This document shows, in pieces, positions 25,813-34,094 of a DNA stretch of 64,000 nt; position 1 is the first letter of the stretch, and each line of letters begins with the position of its first letter. A program made the translations under genes and the position numbers. The stretch spans positions 1 to 64,000 of the forward strand of contig NZ_JAUOQE010000014.1 of the NCBI RefSeq assembly GCF_030547545.1. Direction: 5' to 3'. This stretch comes from Amphritea sp. 1_MG-2023. Its GTDB lineage: Bacteria > Pseudomonadota > Gammaproteobacteria > Pseudomonadales > Balneatricaceae. The notes beneath the pieces were generated by a model. The model ran no database searches. It was given only the letters and a program-made list of their open reading frames with translations, and was not told the origin of the DNA.

Positions 25813-26149
25813 TGTCGGTCTCCACCGGTTGATGACTGACCTGATGGAGGCCGATGACACCGATTAGAATTAAGCCAATAAAGAGCATTTTGGGTAGGGT
25901 GATCTGCTCAGCAAAATAGAATGTGCCGATCAGGCTGATCAGCATAATGCCGACCCCCGACCAGACCGCATAGACCACGCTGACATCAATTGTTTTAGCG
26001 CTGAGTGTGATTAAGCTCAGGGCGATGGCGAAAAAAACAAACGTCAGCACCGATGGCAGTAGATGACTAAAGCCATTCGATAGTTTGATGCAGGTTGTGC
26101 CTGCCGTTTCAAAAACGATGCCTAAAAGTAACAATATCCAGCCATTCAT
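25793..26149 (-). CDS. Small multidrug resistance (EmrE-like) exporter
   Basis: A 118-residue inner-membrane protein with four hydrophobic helices. The essential membrane glutamate is E14 (LLGIVFETAGTTCIK), the same position as in EmrE, and YAVWSGVGIMLISLIG matches the EmrE YAIWSGVGI segment. Such proteins are proton antiporters for quaternary cations, and EmrE itself has been reported to export betaine and choline. Its overlap with the hydroxyacid dehydrogenase gene, inside a betaine-related region, suggests osmolyte or methylated-cation efflux rather than drug resistance. This is inference. Confidence 0.87.
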   Translation of the reverse strand: MNGWILLLLGIVFETAGTTCIKLSNGFSHLLPSVLTFVFFAIALSLITLSAKTIDVSVVYAVWSGVGIMLISLIGTFYFAEQITLPKMLFIGLILIGVIGLHQVSHQPVETDNVYSAK

Positions 26150-26453
26150 CGCGCCATACCCACAAACAATTTAAGCGTAATATCAGCTTATTTTGGTCAT
26201 CTGTAAAACGGAAAATATTGGTTAGGGGTATCGATAAAATTTGAGGCACTGGGGTGCTAATATCAGCTAGATAGTGTTGATGATGACGAGGGGTAGGCCT
26301 GAGTTGCTGAGGCGGTGTGAAGTCTCGGTTTAAGTCTTCGCACTTCTCGTGGTACCAGCACTCATGTAGATGAGTGCCGGTTTGGGACGAGTGTTAAGTT
26401 CAGGCTGCGCTTAGTGATACAGCTGTAACGGCGGCTCTTGAAACGTTACGTCA
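26150..26453. other. Intergenic region with the outer copy of the srkA-end repeat
   Basis: About 200 bp without clear features upstream of the exporter gene are followed by the repeat copy described at 26354-26443. The exporter promoter must lie here. Confidence 0.5.
26354..26443 (-). repeat. Outer copy of the srkA 3'-end repeat (att-like)
   Basis: Positions 26371-26428 match 30118-30175 with one mismatch in 58 bases. They cover the last codons (LQLYH and stop) and 40 bp of downstream sequence of srkA. On the coding side this copy continues as FQEPP against LQESP in srkA, with different codons at all five positions, so it is a diverged gene end rather than a recent duplication. On the other side a hairpin (GCACTCAT, loop GTAG, ATGAGTGC; 26358-26377, extended by ACC/GGT) matches a hairpin at the same place in the other copy. 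Confidence 0.85.
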
Positions 26454-27974
26454 TTAGAAGCTTAACTTTTCAATAATCATCTTGTCGAAGCTGAGGCCTG
26501 TTGCTGCTTGTTCATGAGCACAGCTTACGCCTTCACCTGCATATTTGAGGTTGCACTCTGCTTTTAGAGAACTACTGGCTAGATTATCTCCAGCTGCTTC
26601 AGCTAGGGCGATAACATCCTTGTAGTAATGGGGAGGGTGTCCATAGCGATCAAACTCTTTAATCAGACTGTCCAATGCCTCAGCTGGCAAAGCGTTATTT
26701 TTTACTTTGAGTTTAGCTTGGTTGACATAAAGCTTAAACGATGGATATTGGCCTTGAATACCGTATTTTAAATTAGCGGCCATTGAGCTAGTACGGCTTT
26801 GTTGGGCCCGAACTTCGTAAAATACTTCGCGGATAAAGTTTTGATTTCTATTATAGCCATTCACTGCCTTGGATATTGTGGTAGCAGAGCGATTGATATC
26901 CCCCTTACTCATCTGTTCATGAGCTTTAAAAGTCGATTTTAGGGATTGATTTAGCGTTTTATACCGAGCAGAGTTAATGAGCTTTGACCAAGCGAGTGTG
27001 CGATCCAGAGGGTCTTCTAGTGTGGGATAGTGTTGATCAGAGTATTCTAGCAACGTTTCGATTCTATCAGATGCATTGTCATGGCTTTTTGATGCATCGG
27101 TTAGTAGCGCTTTCAGGTTTGATTGCAGGCTTGCAAGTGCATTGTTAAATCCGGCATTGAGCGGGTCTTCTGATTCATTCTGGTACTGCTTAAAAGCTTC
27201 TATCTGCTGTAGTTTGGCGGCATCCTGTATCGCTTTATTCTGATCCTCCCAGGCTTCCATTTTATCCATCAGATCGAACATGCCCTGAGTGCTGAATCCA
27301 GCAGTAATCATTAGATCTAGTCCGAGCTTATCAGCTTGGCTTTCTTGGCCGCGGGTCCAGCCGGGGTTGATAAAACCGTCGGAAACCAGCATGAGCCCCA
27401 AGGCATTTTCCATGCGCTGCTTATCTTTTGCAGGAATTATGTCGGAATCATCTTTGTTTAGTCCAGCAATTGCTGCTGAAGCCATGACGCCTTTTTGTTG
27501 GATTTTGACGAAAAGGTCGCTATCAGAGTGATTCATGATGTTGTGAGAGAGTTCGTGAGCCAGAAGGGCCACAAGCATATCTTCAGTGTCGATATCACCT
27601 AGCATGCCGAAAGGAATATAAATATTGCCATCGGCAGAGCAGCGGGCACCGAAAGCGGTGTCAGCAACAACATAGGCTTTCCCCTTGAGTCCGGAGATGC
27701 CAGATGTTTTTTTCAGTTGATCAAGTCTCTGATTGATGAACTTTTCCAGTTCTGGATAATAGATGAGTCCAAGGCCTATACTCTGCTGTTGATATTGGTC
27801 CTGTTGGGGACCTCTAGCGAATAAACCAGGTTCATGATGTTTATCGAGCTGCTCAAGAAAAGGTTGTTCATCGTTGAATCCTCCTGGAATCCAGCCTTTT
27901 ACTTGACTCATCGTGCTTCCCATACAGCCACTCAGGACAAACCCTGTACAAAGTATTGCTAGTTGTTTTTTCAT
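26454..27974 (-). CDS. M48-family metalloprotease lipoprotein
   Basis: A 506-residue secreted protease. The N-terminus MKKQLAILCTGFVLSGCMG is a lipoprotein signal with lipobox LSGC (C17). The zinc site is LLAHELSHNIMNHS (H140, E141, H144), with the third-ligand region ESQADKLGLDLM around residue 215. The remaining 250 residues are helical and of unknown function; BepA-like proteases have repeats there. The start ATG 27974 overlaps the upstream stop (ATGA), which fits translational coupling; ATG 27983 is possible. It is last in the CHASE2 - small protein - protease transcript. It could degrade misfolded outer-membrane proteins or the small secreted partner. Confidence 0.87.
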   Translation of the reverse strand: MKKQLAILCTGFVLSGCMGSTMSQVKGWIPGGFNDEQPFLEQLDKHHEPGLFARGPQQDQYQQQSIGLGLIYYPELEKFINQRLDQLKKTSGISGLKGKAYVVADTAFGARCSADGNIYIPFGMLGDIDTEDMLVALLAHELSHNIMNHSDSDLFVKIQQKGVMASAAIAGLNKDDSDIIPAKDKQRMENALGLMLVSDGFINPGWTRGQESQADKLGLDLMITAGFSTQGMFDLMDKMEAWEDQNKAIQDAAKLQQIEAFKQYQNESEDPLNAGFNNALASLQSNLKALLTDASKSHDNASDRIETLLEYSDQHYPTLEDPLDRTLAWSKLINSARYKTLNQSLKSTFKAHEQMSKGDINRSATTISKAVNGYNRNQNFIREVFYEVRAQQSRTSSMAANLKYGIQGQYPSFKLYVNQAKLKVKNNALPAEALDSLIKEFDRYGHPPHYYKDVIALAEAAGDNLASSSLKAECNLKYAGEGVSCAHEQAATGLSFDKMIIEKLSF

Positions 27975-28321
27975 TGAGCGCATCCCTCTCCTAGTCCTCG
28001 GTGTACACCACTTTTTTCCGCTTTAAAGCTATTGTTGCATTGCGCATTTGAAACCAGCCTATCGTTGGTTTTCGCTGCCCTTCTTTTAATGCCGTATTCA
28101 CTCCCCTCAAATACGATAACCAGTCGGTTATTTTGGGTTTCACGCATGACCTTTAGTGGCAGTGAAAACTGATCTCTGGGCACTTTCTTAACCAAGTTAC
28201 CTGTTTGTAGGTTATAGAGATTTATTTTGCTCTTTCTTAACTCAGTCACCTGCAACGTTTCCGCAGAAGCGAACTGTAATAAGGAAAGGCTTATCAAAAT
28301 AGATAGAAATTTATAGCGCAT
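27971..28321 (-). CDS. Small secreted protein, unknown function
   Basis: A 116-residue protein with a clear signal peptide (MRYKFLSILISLSLLQFASA, cleavage before ETLQV). The mature part starts with VTELRKSKINLYNLQTGNLV, a pattern that recalls secreted SH3-like domains, followed by VPRDQFSLPLKVMRETQNNR. The C-terminus holds two cysteines (QCNNS and GEGCAQ) that may pair in the periplasm. Its stop overlaps the protease start by four bases and it lies 37 bp after the CHASE2 gene. The obligate spacing suggests a three-part envelope module. I do not recognise a named family. Confidence 0.72.
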   Translation of the reverse strand: MRYKFLSILISLSLLQFASAETLQVTELRKSKINLYNLQTGNLVKKVPRDQFSLPLKVMRETQNNRLVIVFEGSEYGIKRRAAKTNDRLVSNAQCNNSFKAEKSGVHRGLGEGCAQ

Positions 28322-28358
28322 TGAGAAATCCTTTTAAGCAGTCTTTAAAAAGGGACTA

Positions 28359-29678
28359 TCAGGCAACCCATTGCCTAATATAGTGAAACCCGCTTTTACT
28401 GGTATGATGAAGTCGATCAAGCAGATCTAGCTTGTCGAGAAAGAAGCCCAGACCAATGAGTTGGATGTAACCAACCCAAACAGAAACTGATAGATTGAGC
28501 CAGTTAAAACAAAGAAGGATCCAAGCAACAATCCAAACGCCGATAAATGAGACCGAGAGGATATGATTGATGGTTTTATGCTTGCTAATACGCACCAAGT
28601 CTCCATTCGAGAGCACGATAAAGATACAAAGGGGTAGTAGGATGATCAGATGGAGGGCATGAATAGGTAGCCCTGTTTGTAGCTCGAAACTTTTCTCGTC
28701 AGATTTGTAGTTGCTGCCATAGCTAAGTAAGTTATCCAGTCCCATTGCATGGTAGTAAACGCCTGGTAAAATCTCCCGAGTTGGTGTGAAAACGAGATCT
28801 TGAATACCGGATAGGTTACCGCCAAAAAAAACCACGCGGTCTTTCAAATGGTTATCAAGATCCTTAATTGCTTCTTCGAACGAGGCTCCGGTGGGATTGA
28901 CTAGATCGCGTACAAAAACGGTTGTGGTGTAAGGTGTTTTTCGATCTATAGAATTTAAGCCTTCAGTAACAATGCCTACGAGATCGATCTCAGACACTGA
29001 ACCTACCATCCAGGCATTGTTCTGTTGGTTAGCAGCTGTACCCCAGACAATATCAATTGGACAATTGAGTAATGCCTCTGAATCATATAGGTCGCCGTAC
29101 ATTGCTGCTGCTGGTGATTTTAGACCATTATTTGTGAGTGGATAAGAGCGGGATATGAAGTCGTCACCATCTACCTGAACCGCCGGTGAGACGGGAATTA
29201 TCAGTTGCTTTAGTTCTGGCCAGTTGAGCTCTAGGTCTTGTTGGTCTTGCATCGCAAGGTAGATAGGAATCCCTTTCTCTTGGTACATTTTAAGTACCAA
29301 TATCAGATACTCTTTATCCGGTTTTTGGCGATCCATCCAGTAGAAATCAATAAATACAGCTTTTGGCTGGTGCTCGAGGAGGTCTTCTAATACTGAACCG
29401 TAAAATGAATAAGGTGCTGGCCAGCGACCATCTAAGTAGTTTTCTACTGTTTCATCATTGAGGAGTAGAACAGAGATTTGCCCCTGGCCGGTAGTAGGGT
29501 ATACATAATCCCCTAAAAGAGTATTGAAAAGGTCTTGGAAATACTTATCAACTTTATTGCTTGAACCGAATGGGCTCCAGATCATCACAACCCATACCAA
29601 TAGCATTAGACTTAGCATTCTGAATAGGTGGGCGGGCTTAATTTCGCGGAAAAGGTGCCTGCGAGAGTGGTCACTCAT
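28359..29678 (-). CDS. Free-standing CHASE2-domain membrane protein
   Basis: A 439-residue protein. One membrane helix lies near residues 20-36. A periplasmic CHASE2 domain of about 300 residues follows, with ISVLLLNDETVENYLDGRWP, PKAVFIDFYWMD, VVFFGGNLSGIQDLVFTP and ILPGVYYHAMGLDNLLS as family landmarks. Three closely spaced membrane helices lie near 345-415, then a short basic tail. CHASE2 normally sits in front of a kinase, cyclase or diguanylate cyclase, but here no output domain follows the last helix. It is the first gene of the cassette and so probably senses something at the envelope and acts through its two co-transcribed partners or through the membrane itself. Confidence 0.82.
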   Translation of the reverse strand: MSDHSRRHLFREIKPAHLFRMLSLMLLVWVVMIWSPFGSSNKVDKYFQDLFNTLLGDYVYPTTGQGQISVLLLNDETVENYLDGRWPAPYSFYGSVLEDLLEHQPKAVFIDFYWMDRQKPDKEYLILVLKMYQEKGIPIYLAMQDQQDLELNWPELKQLIIPVSPAVQVDGDDFISRSYPLTNNGLKSPAAAMYGDLYDSEALLNCPIDIVWGTAANQQNNAWMVGSVSEIDLVGIVTEGLNSIDRKTPYTTTVFVRDLVNPTGASFEEAIKDLDNHLKDRVVFFGGNLSGIQDLVFTPTREILPGVYYHAMGLDNLLSYGSNYKSDEKSFELQTGLPIHALHLIILLPLCIFIVLSNGDLVRISKHKTINHILSVSFIGVWIVAWILLCFNWLNLSVSVWVGYIQLIGLGFFLDKLDLLDRLHHTSKSGFHYIRQWVA

Positions 29679-30157
29679 ACTTCAAATTCCCTTTTAAGAC
29701 GACCGAACAAATACGCTAGAGCGTTGTTCAAACTTTCCGGTGTCGATTAATGACGATTAACAGCGGCAAGTTCACGGTAATCTAAAGCTGTTTTGTCAAT
29801 ATCCTATATGGAGGGTAGTGCAGGCTTATATAACGACGCTACCCAGCCAATTTTAGGAGATCATATCATTGTAATTCATATGGTTATACATGATATGCTC
29901 GTTTTGGGTAGTCGAGGTATAAAAGCGACTCAAAAAGCGTTGTGCTGTCGTTGGGATGTATCGTTGTATGTCTTGATGGTGCGCTTGTAGAGCACAACCG
30001 GTATTCGAGGTCGGCACTTGAAGGGTAAGTTGCTGACGTTAAAGATTTAATACTAAGTGGTTATTCATTAATGTATTAACCAATACCTTGTACTCCCGCC
30101 CCAGCATTCACTGATTGTGAGTGCCGGTTTTGGACGAGTGTTAAGTTCAGGCTGCGC
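29679..30157. other. Upstream region of the CHASE2 cassette and inner repeat border
   Basis: About 420 bp between the CHASE2 start and the srkA-end repeat. It must hold the cassette promoter on the reverse strand. A 65-codon open frame (29793-29990, forward) has no ribosome binding site or recognisable sequence and is not called. No integrase, tRNA or second repeat was seen. Confidence 0.45.
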
Positions 30158-30187
30158 TTAGTGATACAGCTGTAAGGGGGATTCCTG
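30099..30187 (-). repeat. Inner copy of the srkA 3'-end repeat (att-like)
   Basis: It comprises the true srkA 3' end and 75 bp beyond it. 30118-30175 matches 26371-26428. The hairpin GCATTCAC, loop TGATT, GTGAGTGC (30104-30124) occupies the same place as in the outer copy but differs in sequence. One pair changed from T-A to C-G between copies, and a C-G to T-G change keeps pairing, so the structure is conserved by selection. It may be the srkA terminator or a recombination site. Confidence 0.85.
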
Positions 30188-31156
30188 CAGGGCGAAGAGT
30201 TGCTCTCTTAATTCAAGAATATGTTCACTCCAGTAGCGCACCGTATTAAACCACGGGAAGTTGTGCGGAAAGGCCGGATCTTCCCAGCGTCGCGCGATCC
30301 AAGCCGCGTAATTCATAATCCGCAGGGTGCGCAGGGTTTCGGTGAGACGTAATTGGGCTGGATTAAAGTCGCAAAATTCGCTGTAACCCTCGATAATTTC
30401 TAGCAATTGAGCCTGCTGACTCTCCCGTTCGCCGGACAGTAACATCCAGATATCTTGAATGGCTGGCGCATTACGGGCATCGTCGAAATCAACAAAGTGC
30501 GGTGCATTATCACGCCAGAGCATGTTACCGATATGGCAATCGCCGTGCACACGAATGCGGTCGATCGGCTCGCAAATCTGCCAATGTTGTTCCATTAACG
30601 TGAGTAGATCGGTGGTGAGAGTATCGTAAGAGGTTTTCAGTTCAGGGGGAATAAACTGTTCGCTGATCAGTTTAGCACTATCATGACCATAACGGGCGAT
30701 ATCAATGGCGGGCCGATGGATAAAAGGGCGACTGGCACCGATGGTATGGATGCGGCCCAGCATGCGTCCGAGGATGAACAGGTTGTCCATATTATCCAGT
30801 TCGGGGGCGTGTCCTCCTTTACGAGGGAATAGGGCAAACATGAACCCCTCATAATCGAACAGGCTGACGCCGTCCCGTTTTAGCGGCGCCACGACGGGAA
30901 GCTCCTGTTCTAGAAGTTCAAAGCAGAATTGATGCTCTTCGAGAATCTGTTCTCGGCTCCAGCGGGTGGGACGATAAAACTTGGCGATGAGTGGTTCGCT
31001 ATCATCAATGCCGACTTGATAGACGCGGTTTTCATAACTGTTGAGGCCGAATACTCGCCCATCACAGAGATAACCGAGGCTTTCGATGGCATCCTGAATA
31101 AAGCTGGGCGTCAGGTGTTCAAACGGGTGGGTTGTGCTCATCGGGGCTGCGCTCAT
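30158..31156 (-). CDS. srkA: Stress response kinase A (YihE/RdoA family)
   Basis: A 332-residue aminoglycoside-phosphotransferase-fold serine/threonine kinase. The nucleotide loop region is GRVFGLNSYENRVYQVG, the catalytic loop IRVHGDCHIGNMLW and the metal-binding motif HFVDFDDARN, all as in E. coli SrkA, which counters stress-induced death via MazEF-linked signalling. The start is taken as 31156; ATG 31141 (MSTTHPFEHL) is also plausible. It lies three bases after the CYTH gene stop, so both are co-transcribed. Its 3' end is the target of the repeat-flanked cassette but the reading frame is intact. Confidence 0.9.
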   Translation of the reverse strand: MSAAPMSTTHPFEHLTPSFIQDAIESLGYLCDGRVFGLNSYENRVYQVGIDDSEPLIAKFYRPTRWSREQILEEHQFCFELLEQELPVVAPLKRDGVSLFDYEGFMFALFPRKGGHAPELDNMDNLFILGRMLGRIHTIGASRPFIHRPAIDIARYGHDSAKLISEQFIPPELKTSYDTLTTDLLTLMEQHWQICEPIDRIRVHGDCHIGNMLWRDNAPHFVDFDDARNAPAIQDIWMLLSGERESQQAQLLEIIEGYSEFCDFNPAQLRLTETLRTLRIMNYAAWIARRWEDPAFPHNFPWFNTVRYWSEHILELREQLFALQESPLQLYH

Positions 31157-31159
31157 GGG

Positions 31160-31624
31160 TTACCAGTCTTTAAAGGGGTGGGATAGCAGGTTGGAATTAT
31201 AATAGCGTTTGTCGCCGGTGACTTCTTCGCTAATCCAGTCGGGCAGTTCGGGTTGCTCGGTTTCGCTGTTGAGTTCGACTTCAGCGATAATCAGCCCTTG
31301 ATTATCACCGGCAAAGATATCCAGTTCCCACAGGTGTTGTTGATGTTGAATCAGGTAGCGGGTTTTATCAACCATGGGGCCTTGGCAGAGTTCATCGAGC
31401 ATCTGACGGGCATCGCTGACGGGAATCTCATACTCAAATTCACTGCGGGAGAAGCCGTGAGTTTCACCTTTGAGTGTGAGAAAGGCTTTATCGCCCATAA
31501 TGCGAATGCGCACGGTGGTTTTATCCGCCGTTTGAATATAGCCCTGACAGATGGTTAGCCCCTGTTTCGGTAGATCGACTTTAGCCATATCCACCAGAAA
31601 TTTTCGTTCAATTTCCTGTGCCAT
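31160..31624 (-). CDS. CYTH-domain protein (putative inorganic triphosphatase)
   Basis: A 154-residue single-domain protein starting MAQEIERKFLV, which carries the ExExK motif of the CYTH superfamily. Alternating charged strands follow (VRIRIMGDKAFLTLKG, EFEYEIP, WELDIF, LIIAEVEL), building the triphosphate tunnel. Stand-alone bacterial members are usually tripolyphosphatases. It forms a two-gene unit with srkA (3-bp gap) after the metG terminator. A nucleotide cyclase activity of the CyaB type is possible but less likely. Confidence 0.85.
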   Translation of the reverse strand: MAQEIERKFLVDMAKVDLPKQGLTICQGYIQTADKTTVRIRIMGDKAFLTLKGETHGFSRSEFEYEIPVSDARQMLDELCQGPMVDKTRYLIQHQQHLWELDIFAGDNQGLIIAEVELNSETEQPELPDWISEEVTGDKRYYNSNLLSHPFKDW

Positions 31625-31638
31625 ATTTTCTCCTCAAT

Positions 31639-31666
31639 AAAAAAGGCACGCTGTGTGCCTTTTTTT
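31639..31666. terminator. Rho-independent terminator of metG
   Basis: AAAAAAGGCAC and GTGCCTTTTTT pair around the loop GCTGT. On the reverse strand it follows the metG stop by about 35 bases and precedes the CYTH gene. It can act in both directions. Confidence 0.88.
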
Positions 31667-31699
31667 GTGTAACCGATTTAGCTTAAGTGTCAGGCTGAG

Positions 31700-33745
31700 T
31701 TACATGATCCGCATGCCCGGCTGTGCGCCTGCGTGAGGTTCGAGTATCCACAGATCTTTTCCGCCAGGGCCGGCCGCTAAGACCATGCCTTCTGACATAC
31801 CAAATTTCATCTTACGTGGGGCTAAGTTTGCGACCACGACGGTTAGCTTGCCTTCTAGCTCTTCAGGTTTATACGCCGATTTGATGCCAGCAAAGACGTT
31901 ACGGGTTTCGCCACCGATATCCAGCGTTAACTGCAGTAGTTTATCCGCTCCTTTAACGTGTTCCGCTTTGGCAATCAGGGCAACGCGGAGATCGACTTTA
32001 GCAAAATCGTCAAAGTTGATCTCATCGGCGATCGGATTTTTCTCTAGTTCCGTTTTTGTTGGCGTCGGTGCTGCTGGAGTCGTGGCAGCGATAGCGGCCA
32101 GCGTGGCTTTGCTGTCTTCGATCATCGCGTCAATGCTGCTCTCTTCAACCCGTTGCATCAGGGGCTTGAATTTGTTGATCTGATGATCCAGCAGTGGCGT
32201 TTTAATCGCATCCCACGCAAAACCATCGATGTTCAGGAAGGCGATCGTATCGTCAGCCACCTGAGGCAGTACCGGTGCAAGATAAGAGATAATAACGCGG
32301 AACAGGTTAATGCCCATGGTGCAACAATCTTGCACCTGTTGCTGTTTATCTTCCTGTTTTGCCAGCACCCAAGGTTCGGCGGCATCAATATATTGGTTAG
32401 CTTTATCGGCAAGATGCATGATCTCGCGCATCGCTTTACCGTATTCGCGGGCTTCATAAGCATTAGCGATCAGTTCACCGGAGGCGATCGCTTCATCATA
32501 GAGCGCCGGCTCGGCTAGAGTGCTGCCCAGCTGACCATCAAACTTCTTATAGATGAAGCCAGCACAGCGGGAGGCAATATTGACGACTTTATTGACCAAG
32601 TCGGCATTCACCCGCATACGGAAATCGTCCAGACTTAAATCGATATCATCGATACCGGAGCCTAACTTGGCGGCGAAGTAATAGCGCAGGTATTCTGGCC
32701 GCAGGTGCTTCAGGTAAGTTTCCGCCATAATAAAGGTGCCGCGAGACTTGGACATCTTCTGGCCGTTAACCGTCAGGAAACCATGGCAGAACACTTTGGT
32801 GGGAATACGGAAACCGGCCCCTTCAAGCATGGCTGGCCAGAATAGGGTATGGAAGTAAGCGATATCTTTACCGATAAAGTGATATAGCTCGGTATCGGAA
32901 TCTTTGTTCCAGTACTCATCAAAGTCGACCGCGTTTTTATCGCACCAGTTTTTAAAGCTAGCGATATAGCCGATCGGGGCATCGAGCCAAACATAGAAGT
33001 ATTTACCCGGCGCATCGGGGATTTCAAAGCCCCAGTAAGGCGCATCACGGGAGATATCCCAGTTTTGCAAACCAGATTCAAACCATTCATTGAGTTTGTG
33101 AATCATCTGCTCTTGAACGCAGCTATCGACCCAGTTACGCAGGAACTTTTCGAAGTCGCCCAACTTGAAAAAGTAGTGTTCGGATTCTTTTTCAATCGGT
33201 TTCGCACCGGATACGGCGGAGTAGGCATTTTTCATCTCGATCGGGCTATAGGTTGCGCCACAGACTTCACAAGAGTCGCCGTACTGATCCTGCGCGCCAC
33301 ATTTAGGGCAGTCACCCTTAACGAAGCGATCGGGCAGGAACATCTCTTTTTCTGGATCATAGGCTTGCGTGATGGTTTTACGGTCGATATGGCCTGCATC
33401 ACGTAGACGGCTATAGATCAGTGAGGAGAAGTGTTTGTTCTCCTCTGAATGGGTTGAGTAGTAGTTATCAAATCCGACCATAAAGCCGGCGAAATCACGC
33501 TGATGTTCTTGACTTACCTGATTAATCAGCGCTTCAGGTGTGGTTCCCATTTGATCTGCTTTCAGCATGATCGGGGTGCCGTGGGCATCGTCGGCGCAAA
33601 CATAGGTACAGTGATGGCCGCGCTGGTTTTGGAAGCGAGTCCAGATATCAGTCTGGATATACTCTACCAGGTGGCCCAGATGGATTGGGCCGTTGGCATA
33701 AGGCAGAGCGCTGGTAACAAGAATCTTGCGTTGTTTTTCAGTCAT
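31700..33745 (-). CDS. metG: Methionyl-tRNA synthetase
   Basis: A 681-residue class I synthetase. The HIGH motif is IHLGH (21-25) and the KMSKS loop is [10 protein letters not shown]. The zinc knuckle pairs CPKC and CEVC in the connective domain. The C-terminal third carries the EMAP/Arc1p-like tRNA-binding domain ([20 protein letters not shown]), as in E. coli MetG dimers. Full length, with the start at 33745. It is a single gene with its own terminator. Confidence 0.97.
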   Translation of the reverse strand: MTEKQRKILVTSALPYANGPIHLGHLVEYIQTDIWTRFQNQRGHHCTYVCADDAHGTPIMLKADQMGTTPEALINQVSQEHQRDFAGFMVGFDNYYSTHSEENKHFSSLIYSRLRDAGHIDRKTITQAYDPEKEMFLPDRFVKGDCPKCGAQDQYGDSCEVCGATYSPIEMKNAYSAVSGAKPIEKESEHYFFKLGDFEKFLRNWVDSCVQEQMIHKLNEWFESGLQNWDISRDAPYWGFEIPDAPGKYFYVWLDAPIGYIASFKNWCDKNAVDFDEYWNKDSDTELYHFIGKDIAYFHTLFWPAMLEGAGFRIPTKVFCHGFLTVNGQKMSKSRGTFIMAETYLKHLRPEYLRYYFAAKLGSGIDDIDLSLDDFRMRVNADLVNKVVNIASRCAGFIYKKFDGQLGSTLAEPALYDEAIASGELIANAYEAREYGKAMREIMHLADKANQYIDAAEPWVLAKQEDKQQQVQDCCTMGINLFRVIISYLAPVLPQVADDTIAFLNIDGFAWDAIKTPLLDHQINKFKPLMQRVEESSIDAMIEDSKATLAAIAATTPAAPTPTKTELEKNPIADEINFDDFAKVDLRVALIAKAEHVKGADKLLQLTLDIGGETRNVFAGIKSAYKPEELEGKLTVVVANLAPRKMKFGMSEGMVLAAGPGGKDLWILEPHAGAQPGMRIM

Positions 33746-34094
33746 GATTCAGAGCAGGTCTAGGTTGCGGAGATAAGCGAGCAATTTTACCCTTAAATGA
33801 CTGAAAATACAGTAACAACGGGGATCTTTTTTGCCTGTGTAGAGAATCTAATGGCATTGATTATTGTTGCTATACTGAGTTAGAGCTATGGGGCTTATTC
33901 ACAAATACCCATAATTCGAAGAGTACTTAAATAAAGTGCATAGGCAACGTTTCATGGTGGATAAGTGAGTCTATCGTCGACGCGCACTTTTGTTAGCATG
34001 CTTTTGTTAGTTAGATAATGTTGGTGTAAATAGTGTCGGTGTAAATTGGAGAACTGAACGTAACAGGCCACTCGGTGAGTCGCTGGAGAAGAGC
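33746..34094. promoter_or_regulatory. Divergent promoter region, metG and HDOD gene
   Basis: A 349-bp gap between divergent genes. TATACT at 33871-33876 is a candidate -10 for the HDOD gene, but no good -35 is at the right spacing. Nothing else stands out. Confidence 0.3.

Noticed and set aside
29793-29990. 65-codon forward frame upstream of the CHASE2 gene
   Set aside because: No ribosome binding site, no recognisable sequence, and it lies in the likely promoter region of the cassette on the other strand.
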